A stretch of DNA of 64,000 nt from an uncultured beta proteobacterium (GCA_903908065.1 CAIVQO010000043.1:1-64000), one strand, 5' to 3'. Positions 7,672 through 16,921 are shown, numbered from the stretch's first letter. Numbers and translations are program-made. The notes: generated from the sequence alone by a model not told the origin.

Positions 7672-9944
7672 GTCGACCTGGATGAATACCCGCTACCGTA
7701 GCCGCCGTACTTCTTGCCATAGCCATAGGCGCTGTATTTGCCATAGCCGTAGTAACGATCGGCCTTCTCGCGGTCCATCTGGTTGACTACCACGCCCAAT
7801 ACGTGCGCTTTTGCCTCACGCAGGCGTTCCAATCCACCCAAGGCCACCTGATAAGGTGTGGTGTCGGCCTTGACGACATAGATAACTGAATTGGCATACT
7901 GCGACAGAATCAGGGGATCGCTGACGAGCTGCAGCGGCGGACTGTCGATCACCACGACATCGAAACTTTCTTCCAGCCATTTCATTGCCTCGGCAAAGCG
8001 AATGGATGACAGCAACTCGAGTGGATTGGGTGGTACTACACCGCTGGGGATGATGTGAATGCCCAGTTCCTTGTTGAAATGCAGGCACTCGGCGGTAGGA
8101 TCGGAACCCGAAACAAGATTCGACAAGCCCTTGCTGGTGGTATTTACCCCAAGTACCTTGGCGACCGTCGGACGTCGCATGTCGGCATCGATCAGGCAAA
8201 CTTTGCGTACCTGCCCCAATGCCAGCGCAATATTTGTCGCTACAGAGGTCTTGCCCTCGCCAGGAATCGATGACGTCACGAGCAGTACCTTGTGCGGCGA
8301 ATCGATGGAGGAAAGCATGACGCCGGTGCGGATGGAACGAATCTCCTCCGAAAAACCTGGGTCTTTGTCCTTGACGAATGCAATCTGCAAGTCTCCGGCC
8401 TCGAGCTTGCCCTTGATACGTGGAAGCTGCCCAAGCATGGACTGACGCAGTTTGGTGTCGACATCCTCGGCATTCTTGATGGTGTTGTCGAGGTATTCGA
8501 GGAGCAGCGCCAACATGACGCCGAGTATCAGGCCCACTACGGCGGCAATACCGATTATCCGGAGCTTTTTGGGGCTATACGGGGTGGCATTTACCACCGC
8601 AGGGTCGACCACGCGCGCAATTGGGGACTGCAAATCGCCTGCAGCGTTGGTCTCCTTCATGCGCGAGGTGAACATGTCATAGAGGCTTTTGTTCGACGCC
8701 ACTTCACGCTCCAGTACGCCCAACTCGTACTCCTTGCGATTCATGCCCAAGATATCGCCCTTGCTTTGTGCCAAAGCGCGCTCGACTGCCCCCTCCTGCG
8801 CGCGTGCAAGCTCGTATTCCTTTGTGATGCTGGTGGTAATCGTGTCGATCTGGCGTCGCGTGTTATCCCGGGTGGCCCTGACTTCAGCTTCGGCTGTCTG
8901 GCGCTTGGGGTGCTCCGGTCCATATTTCTTGGCTGCATCGGCCAGGCGCCCCTCGGCGGCAGACTCGGCGGCCTTCAATTGGATGTAAATTGGATTCTTC
9001 TGCACTGCAGGAATCGACTCGACATCGATTTTGGACTTCTGGGCTGCCTGAACCTGCTGATAGGCTGCCTCGGCCTCTGCACGCTTTTGCCGTGCTGAAA
9101 CCAGACCTTCCGATAGTTGCTCGAGCTGCTTGGATGCTCCGCTTTGCGCTACACCTTTGGCATCGACAATTCGCTCACGCTCGCGGAACTGCTGTAGAGC
9201 CCGCTCAGATTCTTCAAGCTTTTTACGCAACCCCGAGAGACGTTCCGTCAGCCAGGCCCCTGCTTTTTGCGTCATCGCCAGGCGCGCGTCCATGTCTGCC
9301 TCGATAAAGCCTTCCGCCACCCAGTTGGCGGCGTTGGCGGCAAACTCCTTATCCCGACTCTCGTAGCTGATTTTGATGAGTTGGCTGTTACGTACCAATT
9401 CGATCGTCAGTTCCTTCTTGAAACGGCCAATTACGGCTGCCTGCAATTTCTCTGGCGTAAACTTGTCACTTTCATCGTCGCCCAGCCAAGCCGCAGGGAT
9501 CAGCTTTTTCAGAGAAAAACCTGACTCCTGTTGCTTGCGCGGGTCCATCACCGGATGATCGACCAACTTCATTTTGGTGACAATGCGGCGCGCCAACTCC
9601 TCGGATTTCAAAATTTCAGCCTGGGTCTGGTAGTACTCGCGATTGCTGCTCATCGCGCTATACACTTCTTCGATGCCGACGACCTTGCTCTTGTTGGATT
9701 CGAGCATCAAGGTCGCTGTCGACCGATAGGTCGGCTGTTTGACAAAGACAATAAGCGTCGTCAGCAGCGATATCGCCAACGCGAGCGCGAGTGCGCTCCA
9801 CTTATGCTTGGAAATACTGCGGCGCCAGAATCGAAGCTGCTCCGCAAGGCGGTCTGCATCGCGTTCCGGCCGTTCGATCGGCATATAGACCGGTTGCACG
9901 GGCATTGGCGCTGCAGGCATGACTGGTGGTGCAGGATGATTCAT
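7668..9944 (-). CDS. Wzc-type polysaccharide co-polymerase / tyrosine autokinase
   Basis: A 758-residue inner-membrane protein. There are transmembrane helices at about 50-68 and 461-482, with a Wzz-type periplasmic domain and long coiled coil (about 230-400) between them. The cytoplasmic BY-kinase follows: Walker A SSIPGEGKTS (558-567), Walker A' CLIDADMRRP (583-592) and Walker B VVVIDSPP (663-670). The tail carries nine tyrosines between 731 and 753, the autophosphorylation cluster that controls oligomerisation and chain length. It lies two bases after the exporter gene and overlaps the phosphatase gene, so the three should be made together. The family also includes EpsF/EpsG-like EPS proteins. 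Confidence 0.9.
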   Translation of the reverse strand: MNHPAPPVMPAAPMPVQPVYMPIERPERDADRLAEQLRFWRRSISKHKWSALALALAISLLTTLIVFVKQPTYRSTATLMLESNKSKVVGIEEVYSAMSSNREYYQTQAEILKSEELARRIVTKMKLVDHPVMDPRKQQESGFSLKKLIPAAWLGDDESDKFTPEKLQAAVIGRFKKELTIELVRNSQLIKISYESRDKEFAANAANWVAEGFIEADMDARLAMTQKAGAWLTERLSGLRKKLEESERALQQFRERERIVDAKGVAQSGASKQLEQLSEGLVSARQKRAEAEAAYQQVQAAQKSKIDVESIPAVQKNPIYIQLKAAESAAEGRLADAAKKYGPEHPKRQTAEAEVRATRDNTRRQIDTITTSITKEYELARAQEGAVERALAQSKGDILGMNRKEYELGVLEREVASNKSLYDMFTSRMKETNAAGDLQSPIARVVDPAVVNATPYSPKKLRIIGIAAVVGLILGVMLALLLEYLDNTIKNAEDVDTKLRQSMLGQLPRIKGKLEAGDLQIAFVKDKDPGFSEEIRSIRTGVMLSSIDSPHKVLLVTSSIPGEGKTSVATNIALALGQVRKVCLIDADMRRPTVAKVLGVNTTSKGLSNLVSGSDPTAECLHFNKELGIHIIPSGVVPPNPLELLSSIRFAEAMKWLEESFDVVVIDSPPLQLVSDPLILSQYANSVIYVVKADTTPYQVALGGLERLREAKAHVLGVVVNQMDREKADRYYGYGKYSAYGYGKKYGGYGSGYSSRST

Positions 9945-9946
9945 GT

Positions 9947-10504
9947 TCAGAAGAAGCTTTCTTCGACGGTAATGATATCGCCCGGGAACACGAGCGCCGA
10001 CTGATCGACTTTCACTGGGGTCTGGGATTTATCGTCTTCGCGGATGACAAAGATCTTTTCCTTCGAGGCACGCTCCTTGAATCCCCCTGCCAAAGATACC
10101 GCCTTGCGGATCGTCAGCCCCGGCTGGAATGGATAGGCACCGGATTTCTCAACCTGTCCATTGACGAAAATCGGTCGATATTCCTCGATGGTTACCGATA
10201 CGACAGGATTCAGCAGGTATTTGCCGCGCAGGCCATCGGCTATCAGTGTTTCAAGTTCGACGACGCGTTTCCCCAGTACCCGAATTTCACCGATGATCGG
10301 AAAGGAAATCGTACCTGCATCGCTAAGGCGTATTTTTTCACGCTTGAGGTCGTCCTCACCCAGCACACGAATGCTGACGACATCGCCCGAGCCCAGCTTG
10401 TAAGTCGATAACAACCGATCGACATCACCGCGCTGCTGGGCGAACGCAAAAAGTGAAAACACCCAAAGGCTCGCGAAGAGCAGGAACTTGATGAGTCCGC
10501 TCAT
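9947..10504 (-). CDS. Polysaccharide export protein (Wza/EpsE family)
   Basis: The start is the ATG at 10504, with AGAGG ten bases upstream and a signal peptide immediately after (MSGLIKFLLFASLWVFSLFAFA). A longer in-frame start adds 31 residues before the signal sequence and would cross the terminator. The 185-residue protein has a polysaccharide-export domain (YKLGSGDVVSIRVLGEDDL, about 35-53; SDAGTISFPIIGEIRVLG) and one SLBB-like segment. It lacks a lipobox cysteine and the C-terminal helix of E. coli Wza, so it is a short EpsE-type exporter that presumably works with a separate outer-membrane barrel. The 411-residue barrel encoded upstream is the natural candidate. Confidence 0.85.
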   Translation of the reverse strand: MSGLIKFLLFASLWVFSLFAFAQQRGDVDRLLSTYKLGSGDVVSIRVLGEDDLKREKIRLSDAGTISFPIIGEIRVLGKRVVELETLIADGLRGKYLLNPVVSVTIEEYRPIFVNGQVEKSGAYPFQPGLTIRKAVSLAGGFKERASKEKIFVIREDDKSQTPVKVDQSALVFPGDIITVEESFF

Positions 10505-10533
10505 GAAAAAATTGCCTCTCTTGGAAACTGCAC

Positions 10534-10561
10534 AAAAAAATGGAGGGGGAAAACCCCTCCA
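10534..10561 (-). terminator. Rho-independent terminator after the outer-membrane barrel gene
   Basis: Read on the minus strand there is an 8-bp stem TGGAGGGG / CCCCTCCA with a 5-base loop, followed by seven T residues. It lies 33 bp past the barrel gene's stop and just before the exporter gene's ribosome site. The exporter-kinase-phosphatase run therefore needs partial readthrough or its own promoter, which I could not identify. Confidence 0.85.
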
Positions 10562-10593
10562 GATTCTACCAAATGCTCTGGAAACGAACCGCG

Positions 10594-11829
10594 TCAAATC
10601 GCGGCGTTCAGGAAAATGCTCCAGATGTCGCGCTTGTAGGCCGACGTTGCATTGGTCGAGGTCTTGTCGGTGCGATCATAACCCACGCCGACCTTGACAG
10701 TGCGCATCCACTGATAGTTCAGCTTCATGTTGTAGGCGTTGATCTTGTCTTTCTGACCGCCACCTGCATTGGTCTGGTACTCGGTATCGGTGTAGTTGTA
10801 GCCCACCACCGAGCTCAAGCGGCTGTTCCAAGCATGATTCCAGTTCACACCATAGCGCTTATCAAGAGATGCGTTGCCAATGGTCGATTCACCGGGTGAC
10901 TTGCCTGTGGTGAAATCGAAACTGGAATAAGTAAGCGGACTCCACTTGACTTGCCCTTCCCATCCTGCTCCTGAGAAGTCACGCAGACTCGCGTCAGTAA
11001 AATCTTTCTTGGTATGGCCCACCTTGAATATGCCCGTCGTCTTGGCGGCCGCCTCCCAAGTCACACCGAAGTTGTACTTACGTTCAGTACTATCCAGGGT
11101 AGTCCAGCCTGCGAAAGACGATGGCTTGTAGTCGTACTTAGTTTGTACAGCCTGGAACAACAACTGAGTCTTTGGCATGACACGCCAGTAGAACGTAGCT
11201 CCGAGCTTCGTGTCATCCCGATCGCGTTTGGTGTTGTCTGGATCACCCGCCGCAGTTGTCTTAAAATTATCGTAACGCTTATTGATCAGGCCTGCCTCAA
11301 CCTCGATGCGGCCTTGAGCGCCCTCGGCACCGTATCCGGCAAGCGCATTGAAGGATGTCTGATGATACTTGTCCGGATTGGCATGGGTAGCAGCACCGGG
11401 CACCGCACCTTGATCGTCATGACCGAGCATGTATTCGGCACCGAGTTTCAGGCCCGAACGGCCAGAAAACACCCAACTCGCGTTGGCGCCCAGTTTCTGA
11501 TCCGTGTAGTTGGCTGAAGACACACCGCTGTAGGAACCGTGCTCAACACCATAGGTGGCGTCGTAGGTGTGCGGGCCGTCTTTTGCCTCGATTTTCAGTT
11601 TCGGCGCAATAACCGTGATATTCGCACTCTTGCGCGTACCAGTGGCAGGCTGAGAATAGATATTGTCGTTGGACTTCAGGGTCACGTCGATCTCGGGGTA
11701 GGCAACCACAGGCCCCCAAGGCACTCCGGAGGGCTTTCCTTCCTGGGCAGTGGCGGGAACAGCCGCCCAACACAGCCCTGCAACGGCTGCACTGATGATG
11801 CGCACTTGGAAAATTTGCTTGTTATTCAT
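10594..11829 (-). CDS. Outer-membrane beta-barrel protein of the EPS locus (EpsL-like)
   Basis: A 411-residue exported protein. The signal peptide is about residues 1-28 (cleavage near PATAQ). Alternating-hydrophobicity strands continue to the end, rich in Y/W/N with turns such as LGANASWVFSGRSGLKLGAEY. This is the pattern of a 14-18-strand barrel, although the final residue is Ile and not Phe. The size and position fit the EpsL-type barrels of betaproteobacterial EPS clusters, thought to let polymer cross the outer membrane with a short Wza-like partner. The function is inferred from architecture and neighbours. The 185-bp upstream gap is AT-rich close to the start and probably contains the promoter. 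Confidence 0.65.
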   Translation of the reverse strand: MNNKQIFQVRIISAAVAGLCWAAVPATAQEGKPSGVPWGPVVAYPEIDVTLKSNDNIYSQPATGTRKSANITVIAPKLKIEAKDGPHTYDATYGVEHGSYSGVSSANYTDQKLGANASWVFSGRSGLKLGAEYMLGHDDQGAVPGAATHANPDKYHQTSFNALAGYGAEGAQGRIEVEAGLINKRYDNFKTTAAGDPDNTKRDRDDTKLGATFYWRVMPKTQLLFQAVQTKYDYKPSSFAGWTTLDSTERKYNFGVTWEAAAKTTGIFKVGHTKKDFTDASLRDFSGAGWEGQVKWSPLTYSSFDFTTGKSPGESTIGNASLDKRYGVNWNHAWNSRLSSVVGYNYTDTEYQTNAGGGQKDKINAYNMKLNYQWMRTVKVGVGYDRTDKTSTNATSAYKRDIWSIFLNAAI

Positions 11830-12014
11830 TGTTTTACCACCCCGAGATCTAGGCGAAAAGATATATATTTAACAGCTATTTACCGAATTAACTTGAGAGA
11901 TCAAATAAAGATTGCCGACCTGCGACCGAGAGTCTCCGAATTGATGCCTGACGTCAATAAGATCGCTGCAAAAAACGCTCGCAATTCCAATTGTGTCGCA
12001 AGAAACCTACAACC

Positions 12015-13190
12015 CTATTGCCAAAATCCCTTTAAACCTAGAGAGGAAGTCTTGAGGGTACTGCCCAATAAGGACTCAACAACTTCCATTGCACGCTCAT
12101 GCTTGCCATCGGCGGCGCGTCCATACCATTTCAAGGCTTCGAAAGTGTCTTTTTCGCCACCAACGCCAGCATGCTGCATTTCAGCAAAATTATACATAGC
12201 ATCGGTATTGCCTTTCTCTGCAGCCTGCAAAAAAAGCTCTCGCGCACGTATCGCCTGTTGCAAGCCCTCGACAGGCTCACGCAATAGTTCGCCAAGCCGA
12301 TTCGCTGCCGCGATGTGACCGGCACTCCATGCGTTCTCCAGCCACACCGCCGCCTTGCGCTTGTCCTCCTTGATTTTGGAATCGGCGAGCATTTTTCCCA
12401 CAAGATATTGTGCCTCCCGATGCCCCGCTTCCGCAGCAACCAAGAGATGCTTACGGGCCGCTTCGCCACTGGCTTCGCCTCTCGCGAGATAACTCCGCCC
12501 GATCAAGAAATTCGCTACTGGATTCCCCGAGCGTGCGGCACGCGCCAACCAGTCGACGCCCTGTGCGATATCACTCTTGACGACCTTACCTTCCAATAAC
12601 TGCTGGCCAACGACAATCTGCGCACCTACGTGTCCTTGCCGGGCTGACTTGAGCATCCATTCATGAGATTCAGCCCAGAGCCTTTCTTCACCGCGACCTG
12701 CCAGTTCCAGGCCCAGAGCATACTGCGCGTCAGCATCCCCTGCCGATGCCGATTGACGGAGAAGAGTCTTAGCTTGTGGATCGGAGCGAGGCAGAAGGCG
12801 CGCCAGCGCGGCCATCGACGCGGGATCTCCCTTTTCAGCGGCTTTGCGATACCAATCAAGTGCCTTTTCGTGATTCTTATCGACACCACGCCCTTCTTCG
12901 TGAAGAACGCCAAGTTGGCTCATCGCCAGAACGTTGCCGGCTGCGGCTGCGGAGGAAAGCAATGGCAGGGCAACTCCAGCCTCGCCAAGCCGTAAATAGG
13001 TCGCCGCAGCCACCCATTGCGCGTCTGCATCGCCTTGCCTCGCCTTGCGCAACAGCAAAATGAATTGCGCCCGGTCCTGAGACTGCTCATAGCTAAGGGA
13101 TGACGCCTGAGTCTCACCCGCGCGCACCACCAGACTGGAAAGCACAATCAATAGGCCGCTTGCCAACGCAAGAGTGGTGCGCCGCTTCAT
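12015..13190 (-). CDS. Sel1-like repeat protein, exported
   Basis: A 391-residue protein with an N-terminal signal sequence (MKRRTTLALASGLLIVLSSLVVRAG). About eight Sel1-like repeats follow from residue 55 on, recognisable by GDADAQ / LGVLHEEGRGVDKNHEKAL / WYRKAAEKGDP spacing of about 36 residues. Such repeats are protein-interaction modules and often work in envelope assembly. Its ATG overlaps the stop of the lytic transglycosylase gene (ATGA), which suggests that the two proteins act together in the periplasm. No catalytic motif is seen. Confidence 0.75.
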   Translation of the reverse strand: MKRRTTLALASGLLIVLSSLVVRAGETQASSLSYEQSQDRAQFILLLRKARQGDADAQWVAAATYLRLGEAGVALPLLSSAAAAGNVLAMSQLGVLHEEGRGVDKNHEKALDWYRKAAEKGDPASMAALARLLPRSDPQAKTLLRQSASAGDADAQYALGLELAGRGEERLWAESHEWMLKSARQGHVGAQIVVGQQLLEGKVVKSDIAQGVDWLARAARSGNPVANFLIGRSYLARGEASGEAARKHLLVAAEAGHREAQYLVGKMLADSKIKEDKRKAAVWLENAWSAGHIAAANRLGELLREPVEGLQQAIRARELFLQAAEKGNTDAMYNFAEMQHAGVGGEKDTFEALKWYGRAADGKHERAMEVVESLLGSTLKTSSLGLKGFWQ

Positions 13191-14299
13191 AGGGCCATTC
13201 CAGCGGTTTGCCTTAATCCGATGACTGCCTTGGGTAGAGCAGGACGCTTGCCAACTGCCTTGACTTTGACCGGCAACACGGACAGCCGGGTCGAGAACTC
13301 GGCGACACGATCCGAAGGTAGCAGGACAGCCGGCTTGCCGCGCCCGGAGATATTTTGCGACTTGTGCGATGGATTCAGCGCCAGAACCTCCGCGACGGAT
13401 AGTCCGGCCATACGAGCCACAGACTGGGCATCTAGTTCATGAGCGACCTCGACCCGGGAAAAGTAAGGCGCATTGTCAATATCGGCCAATACAATCCCGT
13501 GATGATCAGGATCAGCCACGATGTTCCGAATCGCCATCAATTTAGGCACGTATAGTCGGGTTTCCTCCGGCATGATCAGGCTTTCGTAGTCCGTCGGCAG
13601 TCCGCGTGCCTGATTGCGCTGGATTGCCCGCTGCACGGCTTCCTCACCCCAGTTGTAAGCGGCGAACGCCAGATGCCAGTCCTGGAAGAGACCGTACAGG
13701 AACTCGAGGTAATTCAGGGCCGCCTCAGTCGAAGCGACGATATCGCGACGCGCATCGTAATGCTCGTTGAGTGGAAGTCGATAACGCTGGGCAGTTCCCG
13801 GGATGAATTGCCACAAACCTGCCGCCTGTGCACTGGACAGTGCCAGCGGCTCGAATCCGCTCTCGACAAACGGCAGAAGCGCAATTTCCGTCGGCAATCC
13901 ACGGGCCTCGACGGCTTCGACAATATGATGCAAATAGCGCCGTGCCTTCTGGCTGATGGCGAGAACGAGGTCTTTGCGCTGCCGATACCACTGCTCACGC
14001 TCGGCAACAAGGCTCGTCTTCAGTGGCGCGAGCGCAAATCCATTGCGAACGCGATCCCACGCATCGCGAACCGGCTTTTCCGTACGCCCGAGGATTTCCG
14101 CTTCCGAAATGTCAAGCAAATAAGCCCGGCTACTATCCAGAGACGGCGCAATGCTGACGATCGGCGCCACGTTGGGTCCCATGTCGCCAACGAGCGATGT
14201 CGGGTACGCGAACTGACGCGTGCGTAGAACCTGCTCCTGGTCAGCCGATGCCGGGAGCGAACAAAAGAACGCAATCAGGGCAAGAATCCGTCGGGCCAT
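13187..14299 (-). CDS. Lytic murein transglycosylase (MltD-like) with degenerate LysM
   Basis: A 370-residue exported enzyme (signal peptide about 1-19). The SLT family 1 domain is at about residues 125-240. The catalytic glutamate lies in LLPFVESGFEP, followed by the GLWQFIPGTAQRY and AFAAYNWGEEAV motifs of the lysozyme-like fold. A C-terminal segment (MAGLSVAEVLALNPSHKSQ) looks like a degenerate LysM. It should cleave peptidoglycan glycan strands to 1,6-anhydro products. In this position it may open the wall for the EPS export apparatus. It is coupled by a four-base overlap to the following Sel1 gene. Confidence 0.85.
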   Translation of the reverse strand: MARRILALIAFFCSLPASADQEQVLRTRQFAYPTSLVGDMGPNVAPIVSIAPSLDSSRAYLLDISEAEILGRTEKPVRDAWDRVRNGFALAPLKTSLVAEREQWYRQRKDLVLAISQKARRYLHHIVEAVEARGLPTEIALLPFVESGFEPLALSSAQAAGLWQFIPGTAQRYRLPLNEHYDARRDIVASTEAALNYLEFLYGLFQDWHLAFAAYNWGEEAVQRAIQRNQARGLPTDYESLIMPEETRLYVPKLMAIRNIVADPDHHGIVLADIDNAPYFSRVEVAHELDAQSVARMAGLSVAEVLALNPSHKSQNISGRGKPAVLLPSDRVAEFSTRLSVLPVKVKAVGKRPALPKAVIGLRQTAGMAL

Positions 14300-14344
14300 G
14301 CTCGGGAAATCCCTATCGCGGGACAGATGACGATTTTACAGCGT

Positions 14345-15553
14345 TTACCTTGAATTCGAACCGTCAGTAACGGAGGCTTTGCTATCCGGGTTTGCTGTAC
14401 GAATCGGTTGATTGTCGAGCCAGTCCAATACCTGTCGCGCCTGCACAATTCCCTTTGCTTCCGCCTGAACCAACCACGCCCGAGCGCGGGCAGGATCGGC
14501 TTTTTCGCCTACCCCGATGGCCCACAATCGGCCGGCGTTGAACTGGGCGGTACCAAGCCCACGCTCTGCCGCACGTTCATACCATTGGATCGCTTCCGGG
14601 AGGCTCTTCTCGACACCACGCCCGGTTTCGAAAATTTCACCGAGATTGTTTTGCGCATCCGCATCCCCCTGATCCGCTGCAAGCCTGTAAAGGCGCAGCG
14701 CCCGAGCGGTGTCAATCGCGCCTCCCTGTCCGCTGTTGAATAAGTACGCCAGCAATGTCTGTGACTTGGGGCGACCCTGGCTTGCAGAGCGCCCTAGCCA
14801 ATCCCGTGCGCATGGATAGTCTTTTGTCCCTGCACCAAACTCCCCCAAACAACGGCGCCCCAGCCATTCCTGGGCAATCGCATGCCCCATGCCTCCAGCA
14901 TGCTCAATCTGCCGCCATGCGGCAGTGGGGTCAACGGCGATTTGACATTGCGCCCAACTCCATGCGGCGGCGGCGTGGGAGCTTGCGGCCACCCTGTACT
15001 CAGCGCAGGACTTCTCAGGATTACGTGGAACCAGAAAACCTTTGGCGTAAAAATACCCGAGCGCCTGCTTGGCTTCCGTCTCTCCGCCAGCAGCCATCCG
15101 CTGAACTCCCGGGCCAATATCCGTCAATTCCTTTCTGAGCAGGCGCTCGAGGCGTTCCGTCTTGGTCAGATTGCCCACCGATTCTGACGCGAGAAGTATC
15201 GTTACGGTGGCGATTGCAGCCCTGGCTAATCTATCTTTGGCCTCCCGATTTTTCGGATCTCTTCCCAATAGGATGCGGGCAGCCGCAATTTCCCTTTGCA
15301 CGTCCGATTCGGATAGCAGTCTGTTACGCCCACCGTCCGAGGTTTTCAACGATGTCGTGTCACTCGTTTTCTTGGACTTACCCGCTCGTGCTTTCAAACT
15401 TGCGGAAGATTTTGATCGCGAAACTACGCCCTTCTTCGGCACCACCTTTTTTGCAGTGGATTTCGTCCTGGCTACCGCATCTGCTGCCGCTGAGTCCTCG
15501 ATCGGCATGCATAGCGCGAGGCAAGACAACAGAATGCCCAGCGGCTGTTTCAT
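14345..15553 (-). CDS. Sel1-like repeat protein with Lys/Ser-rich linker
   Basis: A 402-residue protein. A signal sequence (about 1-24) is followed by a basic, serine/lysine-rich disordered linker (about 30-75), a helical region, and four or five Sel1 repeats from about residue 160 (GETEAKQALGYFYAKG; GDADAQNNLGEIFETGRGVE; LGTAQFNAGRLWAIGVG). The linker could bind peptidoglycan or an anionic polymer, but that is a guess from charge. Its ATG overlaps the WecA-type gene stop (ATGA) and the transglycosylase gene follows after 45 bp. The four genes therefore form one block. Confidence 0.7.
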   Translation of the reverse strand: MKQPLGILLSCLALCMPIEDSAAADAVARTKSTAKKVVPKKGVVSRSKSSASLKARAGKSKKTSDTTSLKTSDGGRNRLLSESDVQREIAAARILLGRDPKNREAKDRLARAAIATVTILLASESVGNLTKTERLERLLRKELTDIGPGVQRMAAGGETEAKQALGYFYAKGFLVPRNPEKSCAEYRVAASSHAAAAWSWAQCQIAVDPTAAWRQIEHAGGMGHAIAQEWLGRRCLGEFGAGTKDYPCARDWLGRSASQGRPKSQTLLAYLFNSGQGGAIDTARALRLYRLAADQGDADAQNNLGEIFETGRGVEKSLPEAIQWYERAAERGLGTAQFNAGRLWAIGVGEKADPARARAWLVQAEAKGIVQARQVLDWLDNQPIRTANPDSKASVTDGSNSR

Positions 15554-16653
15554 GTCTTGGGCAAATGTGTCGAATCAGCGGCAGGGCAAACCAAACGGTG
15601 AATTATCGAGTGCAACGTCGCAGGGCTTTTCAGTGCCCATACATACCCTGCCCACAAGAACAGGAAGGCAACGAACATTGCCGACTGCGGAACGCCACTG
15701 CGTTCACCAATGACGCCAAGCACGCCAAACCCGATCGAAAAAACGCCCATGATCGCGACAACCTGATTTACCGAATAACCCGCATGCAACAGGACATGGT
15801 GCATATGCTGCTGATCTGCATGAAAGGGGCTTTTCCTTTGTGATATCCGAAGCAACATGACGCCCCCCATGTCAAGCAAGGGCATTGCCAGAACCCAAAC
15901 CGCAGTCATTGGCTGGATGGTCGAACTGGAAGATCCTCCGAGCTTGATTGAGTACCAGGCCATCAGCATTCCCAGAATCATGCCACCTGTATCTCCCATG
16001 AACAGCAGAGCCCGTGGGCGCCCCGGCAGTCTGAGATTCAGAGCCAGAAACCCGAGAATGGCCCCCGCCAGCAACGAAAGCTCAAATGCCTCGCCTGCGT
16101 GTCCTGCACCGAATGCGAGCCAAGCCAAGACTACTACCGGTCCCATGCAGATGCTCCCGGCAAGGCCATCCAGGCCGTCGATCATGTTGATCGCATTCAT
16201 GACGCCCACAATAGATATGACCGTCACCAGAATCGCCCACTTGCCTAGGGCAATATCACCCAGACCAAACAGGTCTCCAAGACCGAGAACCCAGACAGAA
16301 GTACCCGAAACAATCACGCCGGCACCGATAACCTGTGCCACAAACTTTGCGCGATGGCTGAGTTCGTGCGCATCGTCAGCAACGCCGATGCCGGTAACGA
16401 TCAAAACTGCCGTGATCAGGCTCCAACTTTCAAACGGCACACGTCCAGCAACGATCTGCAACCCAAGTAAGGTCACCAGCATGGCCAAGCCGCCGACCAG
16501 CGGAGTGGGTTCCCGATGAACCTTTCGATGACCCGGATGATCGATCAACCCCCATTTGGGCGCCTGTATCATCAGCAATCGCGCTACGCCCGCCGAGCAG
16601 AAGGGAGCAAGGACCAAGACCAGAATCTGCAGTTCCGAGAACTTGTCAGTCAT
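15550..16653 (-). CDS. Undecaprenyl-phosphate sugar-1-phosphate transferase (WecA-like)
   Basis: A polytopic membrane enzyme of 367 residues, GT family 4 (MraY/WecA). It should move a HexNAc-1-phosphate onto undecaprenyl phosphate and so start the lipid-linked repeat unit. Key motifs are the HREPTPLVGG loop (about residue 40), VADDAHEL with the aspartate pair, NAINMIDGLDGLAGS (about residue 150) and the C-terminal cytoplasmic HHVLLHAG segment. The start is the ATG at 16653 (MTDKFSEL), with the first membrane helix right after it. A longer frame adds 34 non-membrane residues and has no support. It is the first gene of the minus-strand EPS block, after the tRNA. Confidence 0.85.
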   Translation of the reverse strand: MTDKFSELQILVLVLAPFCSAGVARLLMIQAPKWGLIDHPGHRKVHREPTPLVGGLAMLVTLLGLQIVAGRVPFESWSLITAVLIVTGIGVADDAHELSHRAKFVAQVIGAGVIVSGTSVWVLGLGDLFGLGDIALGKWAILVTVISIVGVMNAINMIDGLDGLAGSICMGPVVVLAWLAFGAGHAGEAFELSLLAGAILGFLALNLRLPGRPRALLFMGDTGGMILGMLMAWYSIKLGGSSSSTIQPMTAVWVLAMPLLDMGGVMLLRISQRKSPFHADQQHMHHVLLHAGYSVNQVVAIMGVFSIGFGVLGVIGERSGVPQSAMFVAFLFLWAGYVWALKSPATLHSIIHRLVCPAADSTHLPKT

Positions 16654-16805
16654 TAAGGACGCCCCGTCACGGCGAAAAGTGCCGGGAGCGTCAGGGATTG
16701 CAAGAGGCAACAAACACCTGCTGCTGAGAACAGCGGCATGACACCCCTCCCGCAATAAGCGCTACGAACAACGGTATCGGCGACCGTAGGCTTGCATGTT
16801 GTAAT

Positions 16806-16882
16806 TGGTCGGGGTGGAGGGATTCGAACTCTCGACATCTTGCTCCCAAAGCAAGCGCGCTACCGGGCTGCGCCACACCCCG
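16806..16882 (-). tRNA. proM: tRNA-Pro (anticodon UGG)
   Basis: A 77-nt cloverleaf on the minus strand. The acceptor stem CGGGGTG pairs with CACCCCG, and the D-arm is GGCGCAGCCCGGTAGCGC. The anticodon arm is CTTGC-TTTGGGA-GCAAG with anticodon TGG. The T-arm contains GTTCGAATC, and the 3' CCA is encoded. A good sigma70 promoter lies just upstream. The 3' end faces the EPS locus, the orientation in which tRNA genes serve as integration sites. No second copy of the tRNA end is visible in the window. Confidence 0.95.
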
Positions 16883-16891
16883 AACAGCGCG

Positions 16892-16921
16892 ATTTTACCC
16901 AAGGCGGAGGAGCCCGGTCAA
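16892..16921 (-). promoter_or_regulatory. Sigma70 promoter of tRNA-Pro
   Basis: On the minus strand TTGACC (-35), an 18-bp spacer and TAAAAT (-10) end ten bases before the first tRNA base. This places transcription initiation within a few bases of the mature 5' end. The match to consensus is five of six in each box. Confidence 0.7.

Noticed and set aside
8292-9098. A 268-codon plus-strand frame opposite the tyrosine kinase
   Set aside because: It is antisense shadow of the Wzc coding region. Its cysteine/leucine-rich product resembles nothing.
11949-11956. TGACGTCA palindrome upstream of the outer-membrane barrel gene as a regulator site
   Set aside because: A single 8-bp palindrome is expected by chance in a window of this size, and it is 120 bp from the start with no second copy.
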